Origin: an uncultured Geobacter sp.
GTDB lineage: Bacteria > Desulfobacterota > Desulfuromonadia > Geobacterales > Geobacteraceae
Length of the DNA stretch: 7,920 nt
Reading direction: 5' to 3'
Assembly: GCA_937886325.1 (NCBI GenBank)
Contig: CALABV010000158.1
Coordinates: 1-7,920 of the forward strand
The translations under genes were made by a program, and so were the position numbers. Below the pieces are notes generated by a model, which saw only the letters and a list, made by a program, of their open reading frames with translations, had not been told where the DNA came from and searched no databases. Shown here piece after piece: positions 1 to 5,681 of the stretch. The stretch's first letter is position 1, and every line of letters begins with the position of its first letter.

Positions 1-47
1 GACCACCGAGATCTACACTCTTTCCCTACACGACGCTCTTCCGATCT
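1..47 (+). other. Illumina P5 / Read 1 adapter remnant (not genomic)
   Basis: These bases match the Illumina universal (P5) adapter from its twelfth base through the Read 1 primer ending in CTTCCGATCT. Genomic sequence starts at 48. Read on the minus strand, the adapter adds the peptide IGRASCRERV and a stop codon to the amidotransferase gene, a tail well known as an adapter artefact in protein databases. This is an untrimmed library sequence and should be masked. Confidence 0.98.
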
Positions 48-48
48 G

Positions 49-690
49 CAGGCATGCGGCTGTTGCGCGGTACTCCTTATCCCGAAGTTTGAAAGCCGCG
101 ACCATTTCCCCGGTCCGGGACGATACGGCCCCGTCCAGGGCGCACCAGTCGCGGATGATCTCTTCCGTCACCTCGGGGTGGAACTGGAGGCCCCAGGCGC
201 ATTCGCCGACACGGAAGGCATGGTGGGGGCAGTCCGCCGATGATGCCAGCAGAACTCCGCCATCCGGAAGGTCGAAGCTGTCATGGTGCCAGTGGAACGA
301 CTCGAAATCTCCGGGGATTCCCCGGAACAGCCGGTCGTGCCGACCTTCGCAGGTGAGCGCGACCGGCAGGGTTCCCCGTTCCTCCCATCGCCCCGATACG
401 ACCCGGCCGCCGGTTACAGCGGCCAGCAGCTGCCCCCCCAGGCAGATTCCCAGGTAGGGGATGCCGGCCGCCACGGCCCGGCCGATATACGACTTCACAT
501 CCGTGAGAAAAGGGTGGATGTCGTCGTCATTGGCGCCCATGGAGCCGCCCAGAACGATCAGTGAGGACACCTCCCGCGGTTCCGGCAGCCGATCCCCCCG
601 GTAGGGGTGATGCACCGGGGGGGGGACGGCCAGGATTTCCAGGATGTTGCCGGGCGGCACGGTGGGGTCGTTCTGGATTATGTGAAGCAT
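49..690 (-). CDS. class I glutamine amidotransferase-like protein, C-terminus missing
   Basis: Cytoplasmic GATase1-domain protein of the GMP-synthase-like amidotransferase type, which hydrolyses glutamine and passes ammonia to a partner. 214 genomic residues are visible. The nucleophile elbow is GICLGG with Cys83, and the other two triad residues are His171 and Glu173 in QFHPEV, so all three are present. Glycines 48-49 (LGGSMG) fit the oxyanion-hole strand. The start at 690 is supported by GAGGAG at 698-703, seven bases upstream. The gene begins 32 bp after the nifK stop on the same strand with no terminator between, so it is probably co-transcribed with nifHDK. The acceptor substrate is unknown. 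The final residues (about 20-30 by family length) and the stop lie outside the genomic part; from the codon at 46-48 on, the frame is adapter. A role in nitrogen metabolism is inferred from position only. Confidence 0.88.
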
Positions 691-722
691 GCGCGTACTC
701 CTCGTGGCAAATTTTCGCTTCC

Positions 723-2192
723 TCAGCGCATCATCTCGAAATGCCTGTCATCGCACGTTTCATCCACGATGTCGATGAACTTGTTGCAGATGGCCGATAT
801 CATGTTGATGACCCCCTGGTAGCCGACCAGCGGCGAGCGGTGCAGGTTCACTCTGTCGAAGACGGGAAATCCGAAACGGAACAGGGGAATCCCGGCGTCA
901 CGGGCGATGAACTTGGCGTGGGTGTCACCGATGATGCCGTCAACCGGGTCGGTCATAACCAGGCTGCGCAGGTGCCACAGGTCCTTGTTGATGTAAATCC
1001 TGCCGTCCCTGCCGTAGGGGGATGTATCGAGCAGGGCCTGGATCTCCTTCTCCAGCTTTTTGCTCCCCTTGCTGCACAGGATGTGGTACGGCTTCGCCCC
1101 CATCTCCAGCAGGAAGGAAACATATCCGAGCAGGTAATCGGGGTCGCCGTAGAGCGCGAACTTCTTGCCGTGTATATACTGGTGGGCATCGGTCATGGCG
1201 TCAACCGCCCGGCCGCGTTCAGCCTTTATCGACTCGGGGACCGGCTTGCCGAACAACTCCGCCAGCTTCATGATGAAGGTGTCGGTCTTGGCAATGCCGA
1301 ACGGCGTAGGAAGGGACACGTGCTTGCCGGAATAGTTGTCCTTGATCCAGCCGAAGGTCTTGGTTGTGGCATGGGGGCCGAGGGTCATGGTCGCCTTGCC
1401 GTTGACGGAGTCGGCGGCCTCTTCCAGCCTGGTGCCTCCCGGATAGAGGCGGTAGGCGCCGTCCAGGGGTGAGTCGAACACGTCGGAGATGTCGGCCAGC
1501 AGGGTGTACGGGATGCAGAACTCCGTGAGGATGCGCTTGTACTCCCGGTAGTTGCCGGTGTTGCAGTCGAATCCCGCTATCAGGTTGAGCTTGCCGGTGC
1601 AGCGCCCTTCCACCTGCTTCCCCTGGGTCAGGGTCTGGAGGATGGACAGGAGCATGGCGTCGTAGCCGTGCACGTGGGAGCCGTTGAAGCTCGGGGTGTT
1701 GGCGTAGGGCAGCGGGAAGTCCTTGGGAATGAAGCCCTTCTGCCGGGCGTTCTTGATGAAGGCGGTCAGGTCGTCGCCGATGATCTCGGGCATGCAGGAG
1801 GTGAAGATGGCCATCATCTTCGGCTTGTAGAGGGCATAGGCGTTTTCCAGGGCCTCGTGCAGGTTGTTCTGGCCGCCGAACACCGCCCCGTCCTCGGTCA
1901 TGGCGTCGGACACGGCCGGCGCAGGCTCGCGGAAGTGGCGGTTGAGGGTGCTGCGGTAGTACGATGCGCACCCCTGGGAGCCGTGCACGAAGGGGAGAGT
2001 CCCCTCGAAGGCGTGGGCCGCGAGTTCCGCGCCCAGGGGCTGGCAGGCGTGGGCCGGGTTGATCACCAGGGCCTGGCGGGCAAAGTTCTTTTCCTTGTAT
2101 TCTTCAGTGTTTATCCATTCACGGACCCGTGCCACCTCGTCGTCGGAATACTCGGTCACGGGCTTGACCGCAAGTCCCAGATTGTTTGCCAT
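723..2192 (-). CDS. nifK: nitrogenase MoFe protein beta subunit
   Basis: 489 residues, complete. NifK pairs with NifD in the alpha2beta2 MoFe protein that reduces N2 to ammonia in the cytoplasm, and it supplies half of the P-cluster ligands. Cys50 (AHACQPLG), Cys75 (GSQGCASYY) and Cys133 (TSCMPEIIGDD) line up with Azotobacter beta Cys70, Cys95 and Cys153, all shifted by exactly 20 because the N-terminus is shorter. Other family motifs include MTEDGAVFGGQNN at 98-110. The ATG at 2192 has AAGGAG at 2200-2205 with a seven-base spacer. The distance from the nifD stop is 171 bp, unusually wide for nifDK, and is filled by a structured repeat. Translation stops at TGA (723-725). NifN is a paralogue, but the strong NifK motifs and the position after nifD make nifK clear. 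Confidence 0.98.
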   Translation of the reverse strand: MANNLGLAVKPVTEYSDDEVARVREWINTEEYKEKNFARQALVINPAHACQPLGAELAAHAFEGTLPFVHGSQGCASYYRSTLNRHFREPAPAVSDAMTEDGAVFGGQNNLHEALENAYALYKPKMMAIFTSCMPEIIGDDLTAFIKNARQKGFIPKDFPLPYANTPSFNGSHVHGYDAMLLSILQTLTQGKQVEGRCTGKLNLIAGFDCNTGNYREYKRILTEFCIPYTLLADISDVFDSPLDGAYRLYPGGTRLEEAADSVNGKATMTLGPHATTKTFGWIKDNYSGKHVSLPTPFGIAKTDTFIMKLAELFGKPVPESIKAERGRAVDAMTDAHQYIHGKKFALYGDPDYLLGYVSFLLEMGAKPYHILCSKGSKKLEKEIQALLDTSPYGRDGRIYINKDLWHLRSLVMTDPVDGIIGDTHAKFIARDAGIPLFRFGFPVFDRVNLHRSPLVGYQGVINMISAICNKFIDIVDETCDDRHFEMMR

Positions 2193-2270
2193 GGTATGTC
2201 TCCTTCATCCGGCCGGGATCCCATATGTCCACGGTCCGGGGTTGTGTTGTCTTGATATTGCCCACCGTAA

Positions 2271-2350
2271 TAACTCCCCCCGACCCCCTCTTAGCGTAAG
2301 AGGGGGAGAATGCTCCTCCCCTTAAGATAAGGGGAGGCCGGGAGGGGTTA
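2271..2350. repeat. three-stem inverted-repeat element between nifD and nifK
   Basis: An 80-bp palindromic unit. The ends 2271-2282 and 2339-2350 (TAACTCCCCCCG and its partner ending GGGGTTA) pair over 12 positions with one G-U and one mismatch. Inside are two perfect 10-bp hairpins with 3-base loops: 2284-2306 (CCCCCTCTTA, loop GCG) and 2315-2337 (CCTCCCCTTA, loop AGA). The fold is a three-way junction like those of REP or MITE elements. It probably lies in the nifDK mRNA, where it could affect processing, stability or the NifD:NifK ratio. No transposase is present. The rest of the 171-bp gap (2193-2270 and 2351-2363) shows only the nifK ribosome binding site. Confidence 0.85.
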
Positions 2351-2363
2351 TGAAACGAATGGG

Positions 2364-3809
2364 TCAGAACGGGCTCTTCACCAGGCTCCAGGTCGGGCTG
2401 TTCACCGCCATGTCCACGTCGCGGGCAAACACGGCGAAGCCTTCGTACCCTTCGTAGGGACCGGAATAGTCCCAGCTGTGCATCTGCCGGAAGGGGATGC
2501 CCATCTTCTGGAACAGGTACTTCTCCTTGATGCCGCTTCCCACCAGGTCCGGTTTGAGCTCGTGGGCGAACTGTTCGAATTCGTATTCCGAGATATCGTC
2601 ATAGATGACCGTTGCGTCGGGCATCTCGGCGGCGGTGCGTTCATAGTCGTCGCCATGGGCGAACTCGTAGCCGGAACCGACCACCATCATGCCCAGCTCC
2701 TCGTAGGCGTTGACCGTGTGCCGGGGGCGCAGTCCTCCCACGTAGAGCATTACCTTCTTCCCTTCAAGGCGCGGCCGGTATTCGTCGATGACCGCCTGCA
2801 TCCGCGGCTCGTACTTGGCGATGACCGTCTCCACTTTTTGACGGATCTCCTCGCCGAAGTATTCGCCCAGCTTGCGCAGGCTCGCCGCTATCTTGGAAGG
2901 ACCGAAGAAGTTGAGCTCCATCCATGGAATGCCGTATTTCTCTTCCATGACCTTGGCCATGTAGTTCATGGAACGGTAGCAGTGGATGATGTTCAGCCTG
3001 ACCTGGTGGGTGGCGGCGATCTTCTCGATCTCGCCGTCGCCGGTCCAGATCGCCTTGACGTTGAGTCCGATCTCCTCCAGCAGCGGCTTGACCGACCAAG
3101 CGTCGCCGCCGATGTTGTATTCGCCGATGAGGGCTACGTCGTAGGGGCCGATCGGATCGGGATATTCCCTGGTTTCGATGACGAAGTCGCGGATGGTGTC
3201 GTTGGATATGTGGTGACCCAGGGACTGGGAGACCCCGCGAAACCCTTCGCAGTTGCACGGGATGATGGGAATGTCCAGGTCGGCCGAGGACTGCTTGGCC
3301 ACGGCGTTGATGTCGTCGCCGATGAGCCCGACCGGGCACTCGGACAGCACCGAGATCGCCTTGGCCAGCGGAAACAGCTCCCTGGTCTCGGCCAGCAACT
3401 GCTTCAGCTTCTTGTCACCGCCGTAGACGATGTCCTTTTCCTGAAAATCGGAGGTGAACTGCATGGCGAAGTTGGTGACGCCGTTGATGCCGGTCATCAG
3501 GTTGCGCCGGGTCCCCCAGGAATACCAGCCGCACCCGACCGGCCCGTGGGAGACGTGCACCATGTCGCGGATGGGTCCCCATACCACGCCCTTGGCTCCG
3601 GCATAGGCGCAACCGCGGGCGCTCATGACGCCGGGAACGGTCTTTCGGTTGGATTTGACGCATGCCGAACAGCCGGCCTGGTCGTTGGGCGCCAGGTGCG
3701 GCGCCCGTTTCTTCCTGCCTTTCTCGGGATACGCATCCAGGGCCTTGTCGATCATGGCCTGGGTGGATTCCCTGGTGATCCCTTCAACGTTCTTTATCTC
3801 AATGGACAT
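2364..3809 (-). CDS. nifD: nitrogenase MoFe protein alpha subunit
   Basis: 481 residues, complete. NifD holds the FeMo-cofactor active site of the MoFe protein. The P-cluster cysteines are Cys67 (ARGCAYAG), Cys93 (GPVGCGW) and Cys158 (SECPVG). The FeMo-co ligands are Cys277 (HCYRSMNY) and His444 (MHSWDYSG), spaced 167 residues as in Azotobacter (275 and 442). Gln195 and His199 (SQSLGHH) and Arg101 of the cofactor pocket are also present. The 50-residue clostridial insertion is absent, and the length is close to that of Azotobacter NifD. VnfD or AnfD are unlikely given the NifD-specific sequence and the nifH-nifD-nifK order without a G-subunit gene. An in-frame extension upstream to 3914 is rejected: it runs through the heptamer repeat into nifH, while the ATG at 3809 has AAAAGGAG seven bases upstream. 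Two extra cysteines (Cys47, Cys50) sit before the core. Confidence 0.98.
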   Translation of the reverse strand: MSIEIKNVEGITRESTQAMIDKALDAYPEKGRKKRAPHLAPNDQAGCSACVKSNRKTVPGVMSARGCAYAGAKGVVWGPIRDMVHVSHGPVGCGWYSWGTRRNLMTGINGVTNFAMQFTSDFQEKDIVYGGDKKLKQLLAETRELFPLAKAISVLSECPVGLIGDDINAVAKQSSADLDIPIIPCNCEGFRGVSQSLGHHISNDTIRDFVIETREYPDPIGPYDVALIGEYNIGGDAWSVKPLLEEIGLNVKAIWTGDGEIEKIAATHQVRLNIIHCYRSMNYMAKVMEEKYGIPWMELNFFGPSKIAASLRKLGEYFGEEIRQKVETVIAKYEPRMQAVIDEYRPRLEGKKVMLYVGGLRPRHTVNAYEELGMMVVGSGYEFAHGDDYERTAAEMPDATVIYDDISEYEFEQFAHELKPDLVGSGIKEKYLFQKMGIPFRQMHSWDYSGPYEGYEGFAVFARDVDMAVNSPTWSLVKSPF

Positions 3810-3816
3810 GATAGTA

Positions 3817-3827
3817 CTCCTTTTGTC
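3817..3827 (-). promoter_or_regulatory. nifD ribosome binding site, fixes the start
   Basis: The minus strand reads GACAAAAGGAG, followed by a seven-base spacer ending ATC and then the ATG of nifD. The same 11 bases with the same spacing precede nifH (4748-4758). This settles the nifD start at 3809 rather than further upstream. Confidence 0.85.
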
Positions 3828-3835
3828 AGGGTAGC

Positions 3836-3870
3836 CTTGATGCTTCAGCCTTAAGTCTTCAGTCTTCAGC
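3836..3870. repeat. tandem heptamer repeat between nifH and nifD
   Basis: On the plus strand, four adjacent 7-base units occupy 3843-3870, with consensus CTTCAGY and one CTTAAGT variant. A fifth degenerate unit (CTTGATG) is at 3836-3842. On the nifHD mRNA this reads as RCTGAAG repeated. It fills half of the 70-bp spacer between the nifH stop and the nifD start. Similar heptamer arrays occur in intergenic DNA of various bacteria, but no function is assigned here. Confidence 0.8.
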
Positions 3871-3879
3871 CTGTAGTGT

Positions 3880-4740
3880 TTATGCTCCTTCAGCCTTGCC
3901 CACATTCGGGTCATCCGCTTCCATGATGCCGAATTCCATCAGCAGGTCTTCCAGTTCGTCCATGGTAAGGGGTTTGGGCACTACCAGCATCTTGTTTTCG
4001 GATATCTTTCTGGCCAGCTCCCGGTATTCGGTTGCCTGGGGATGATCCGGTGAATATTCGATGACGGTCATGCGGCGCAGTTCAGCCCGCTGCACCTGGT
4101 TGTCGCGGGGCACGAAGTGGATCATCTGGGTGCCCAGCTTGTCCGCCAGGGCCTCGATCAGTTCATACTCCTTGTCGGTCTTGCGAGAGTTGCAGATGAG
4201 GCCGCCGAGACGCACCTTGCCGGAGGACGCATACTTGAGGATACCCTTGGCGATGTTGTTGGCGGCATACATGGCCATCATCTCGCCCGAACAGACGATG
4301 TAGATCTCTTCCGCCTTGTTTTCGCGGATGGGCATGGCGAATCCGCCGCAGACCACGTCTCCCAGGACGTCGTAGAAGACGAAGTCCAGGTCAGGGGTAT
4401 AGGCGCCGTTCTCCTCCAGGAAGTTGATGGCGGTGATGACGCCTCGGCCCGCGCAGCCTACGCCGGGCTCCGGACCGCCCGATTCGACGCACTTCACGTC
4501 CCCGTACCCGACCTTGAGCACGTCTTCCAGTTCCAGGTCTTCCACGGTGCCCAGCTCCCTTACCAGGTCCATGACCGTGGCCTGGGCCTTGGCGTGGAGC
4601 ATCAGGCGGGTGGAGTCCGCCTTGGGGTCGCAGCCGACGATCATGACCTTTTTGCCGAGCGATGCCAGGCCCGCCACCGTGTTCTGGGTCGTCGTGGATT
4701 TGCCGATTCCGCCTTTACCGTAGATTGCGATCTGTCTCAT
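3880..4740 (-). CDS. nifH: nitrogenase Fe protein (dinitrogenase reductase)
   Basis: 286 residues, complete. A homodimeric [4Fe-4S] ATPase that passes electrons to NifDK, and is also used in FeMo-cofactor maturation. The P-loop GKGGIGKS spans residues 8-15. DPKAD follows at 38-42. The cluster ligands are Cys96 (GCAGRG) and Cys131 (VVCGGFAMP). Arg99 matches the arginine that DraT ADP-ribosylates in some diazotrophs. The start at 4740 gives the canonical MRQIAIYGKGGIGKS. The reading frame stays open to 4794, but that extension crosses leader RNA and is rejected. AAAAGGAG (4748-4755) lies seven bases upstream of the ATG. nifH leads the nifHDK transcript from the sigma-54 promoter at 4892-4908 and is preceded by an ANTAR-type attenuator, so expression should need both an activator and antitermination. 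NifH here is the molybdenum type by context. Confidence 0.99.
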   Translation of the reverse strand: MRQIAIYGKGGIGKSTTTQNTVAGLASLGKKVMIVGCDPKADSTRLMLHAKAQATVMDLVRELGTVEDLELEDVLKVGYGDVKCVESGGPEPGVGCAGRGVITAINFLEENGAYTPDLDFVFYDVLGDVVCGGFAMPIRENKAEEIYIVCSGEMMAMYAANNIAKGILKYASSGKVRLGGLICNSRKTDKEYELIEALADKLGTQMIHFVPRDNQVQRAELRRMTVIEYSPDHPQATEYRELARKISENKMLVVPKPLTMDELEDLLMEFGIMEADDPNVGKAEGA

Positions 4741-4747
4741 GATGTTT

Positions 4748-4758
4748 CTCCTTTTGTC
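4748..4758 (-). promoter_or_regulatory. nifH ribosome binding site, fixes the start
   Basis: GACAAAAGGAG on the minus strand, seven bases before the nifH ATG, identical to the box in front of nifD. It supports the start at 4740 over the in-frame extension to 4794. Confidence 0.85.
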
Positions 4759-4773
4759 CGCGGAAACCGCGGA
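4757..4773 (-). other. hairpin directly upstream of the nifH Shine-Dalgarno box
   Basis: CCGCGG repeats as its own inverted copy at 4758-4763 and 4767-4772 around a 3-base loop, extended by a T-A pair to 7 bp. In the mRNA it abuts the Shine-Dalgarno box, downstream of the terminator, so only full-length nifH transcripts contain it. A role in mRNA stability or ribosome access is inferred. Confidence 0.7.
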
Positions 4774-4792
4774 ACGGTAGATTATGCGGGGC

Positions 4793-4829
4793 AATAAAAA
4801 AGGCGCCCCTGGTTTGTACCTGAGGCGCC
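4793..4829 (-). terminator. intrinsic terminator (attenuator) in the nifH leader
   Basis: On the minus strand the arms GGCGCCTC (4822-4829) and GGGGCGCC (4802-4809) pair over 8 bp with one G-U. A further inner GGT/ACC helix has an ACAA loop. TTTTTTATT (4793-4801) follows at once. A stable GC hairpin plus a U-tract is a canonical Rho-independent terminator. It sits between the sigma-54 promoter and the nifH start, about 50-90 bases into the leader, so by default it would end transcription before nifH. Its 5' arm overlaps the second ANTAR hairpin (4823-4836), so the two folds exclude each other. Confidence 0.9.
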
Positions 4830-4867
4830 GTTGCCTGCTGCGTGGAATGAATACGTTCGATGTATTC
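4823..4867 (-). promoter_or_regulatory. tandem hairpin ANTAR antitermination site in the nifH leader
   Basis: ANTAR proteins bind two neighbouring hairpins whose hexaloops carry A at position 1 and G at position 4. Here the first hairpin (4849-4867) has a GAATAC/GTATTC stem around ATCGAAC, with A1 and G4 in place but with seven loop bases. The second (4823-4836) has an AGGC/GCCT stem and hexaloop AACGGC, again A1 and G4. Twelve bases separate them. The second contains most of the 5' arm of the terminator at 4793-4829, so protein binding there should prevent termination. The likely ligand is the REC-ANTAR protein encoded at 5055-5621. Confidence 0.85.
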
Positions 4868-4891
4868 GCTGTCGGTTATGTCATTCCGGAA

Positions 4892-4908
4892 AGCACTCAT
4901 CGTGCCAA
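4892..4908 (-). promoter_or_regulatory. sigma-54 (-24/-12) promoter of nifHDK
   Basis: The minus strand reads TTGGCACGATGAGTGCT. The -24 GG lies at 4905-4906 and the -12 GC at 4893-4894, with the correct 12-base periodicity and a close match to TTGGCACG-N4-TTGCW. Transcription should start near 4881, giving a leader of about 140 bases. Sigma-54 promoters need an enhancer-binding activator (NifA or NtrC class). No such gene is in the window. Confidence 0.93.
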
Positions 4909-4985
4909 ACCGATACGTGTTGAAATTTCATCACTTTGAGACGGATGGTGCGGGAGTGAATGCAAAAAAAGTAGAATAGTGCCCA

Positions 4986-5001
4986 AAATGTAAGCAAATG
5001 T
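4986..5001. promoter_or_regulatory. AAATGT direct repeat, possible activator site upstream of nifH
   Basis: AAATGT occurs at 4986-4991 and again at 4996-5001, one helical turn apart, roughly 105-120 bp upstream of the predicted nifH start point, where sigma-54 activators often bind. No classical NifA site (TGT-N10-ACA) or NtrC palindrome was found in 4909-5054. The assignment is tentative. Confidence 0.25.
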
Positions 5002-5011
5002 CAGTGCGGAG

Positions 5012-5048
5012 TTCGGGGCACGGCGCGCCGGCATGCGGCGTGCCCGAA
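5012..5048. other. GC-rich inverted repeat after the ANTAR regulator gene
   Basis: TTCGGGGCACG (5012-5022) pairs with CGTGCCCGAA (5039-5048) over 10 bp with one bulged G, and a shorter GCCG/CGGC helix sits inside. It starts 6 bases after the stop of the regulator gene. No U-tract follows on either strand, so it is not a classic intrinsic terminator. It could act as an mRNA 3' stabiliser or aid Rho-dependent termination, separating the nifV-regulator transcript from nifH. Confidence 0.6.
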
Positions 5049-5054
5049 ATTTAA

Positions 5055-5621
5055 TCACTGTTCCGTCAGCAGGATGGCATCGGCTATCTGGCGGAGCGAC
5101 TTCCTCTTGTCCATTGCCAGTTTCTGCATCCTGCGGAATGCCTCCGCTTCTCCGAGGTCGTGGTTCTTCATCAGCAGGCCCTTTGCCTTCTCGATCACTT
5201 TGCGCGTCTCCAGGGTCTCCTTCAGGTCGTCGACCTGTTCCTTCAGGCGCTCAATCTGCTCGTTATGGGCAAAGGCAAGCTCGATTGCCGGCCACAATTC
5301 CTCAGGCCGCACCGGTTTGGTCAGGAACGCGGCAATGCCCGCTTTGACCGCCCGTTCAACCACATCGGGATCGTGACAGGCAGTGAGAAAGATGATGGGT
5401 ATTTTCAATCGTTTCCTGATTTCAACGGCAGCGGTGATTCCGTCCTTCTTCGGCATGGAGATGTCGAGCACGGCAATGTCGGGGAAGCGGGAAAGCGCCA
5501 TCGATACGGCTTCCTCGCCGTCGCTCCCTTCAATGATTTCTTGGAAGCCGTGCTCCTGCAGCAGCGCTTTCAGGTTCCTTCGGATGATGGGTTCGTCATC
5601 GCAGATCAAGATGCTGTTCAT
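5055..5621 (-). CDS. gnfR: REC-ANTAR response regulator, probable nif antiterminator
   Basis: 188 residues. Residues 1-118 form a receiver domain: acidic pocket Asp8-Asp9, phospho-acceptor Asp53 (AVLDISMP), Thr80 and Lys102 (LTKPV). Residues about 119-140 are a charged, likely coiled-coil linker. Residues about 126-188 form an ANTAR RNA-binding domain with the typical stretches RKVIEKAKGLLM and AEAFRRMQKLAMDKRKSLRQ. Phosphorylation should promote dimerisation and binding to tandem hexaloop RNA, preventing termination; such a site lies in the nifH leader (4823-4867). The start at 5621 has AAAGGAG eight bases upstream and places DDEP correctly; the longer frame to 5660 is rejected. It follows nifV by 60 bp, probably in the same operon. 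In Geobacter sulfurreducens, GnfR is an ANTAR antiterminator of nif genes phosphorylated by the kinase GnfL. Orthology here rests on architecture and context, and no kinase gene is in the window. Confidence 0.9.
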   Translation of the reverse strand: MNSILICDDEPIIRRNLKALLQEHGFQEIIEGSDGEEAVSMALSRFPDIAVLDISMPKKDGITAAVEIRKRLKIPIIFLTACHDPDVVERAVKAGIAAFLTKPVRPEELWPAIELAFAHNEQIERLKEQVDDLKETLETRKVIEKAKGLLMKNHDLGEAEAFRRMQKLAMDKRKSLRQIADAILLTEQ

Positions 5622-5681
5622 GGTCGGTTCTCCTTTGAACTCTGATTTCGGCTTCCCCAAGCACGGATCGTTCCCTGTCCG

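Noticed and set aside
13..48. Novel Arg/Cys-rich tail IGRASCRERV on the amidotransferase
   Set aside because: It is a translation of the Illumina adapter, not biology.
561..1472. 303-codon plus-strand open frame overlapping nifK
   Set aside because: Antisense to nifK, low-complexity composition, no family motif and no convincing ribosome binding site.
2478..3854. 458-codon plus-strand open frame antisense to nifD
   Set aside because: A shadow of the high-GC nifD coding strand: no recognisable domain, and nifD on the other strand is conserved over its full length.
3836..3870. CRISPR array
   Set aside because: The 7-base units are contiguous with no spacers, and no cas gene is present.
4715..4900. 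61-codon minus-strand frame across the nifH leader as a leader peptide
   Set aside because: Its start lies inside the sigma-54 promoter, upstream of the predicted transcript start, and it overlaps nifH out of frame. The attenuator is better explained by ANTAR hairpins than by a translated leader.
4909..5054. Classical NifA (TGT-N10-ACA) or NtrC palindrome upstream of nifH
   Set aside because: Near matches such as TGT-N10-CAG at 4989 and a lone GGTGC half-site at 4947-4951 lack the second half.
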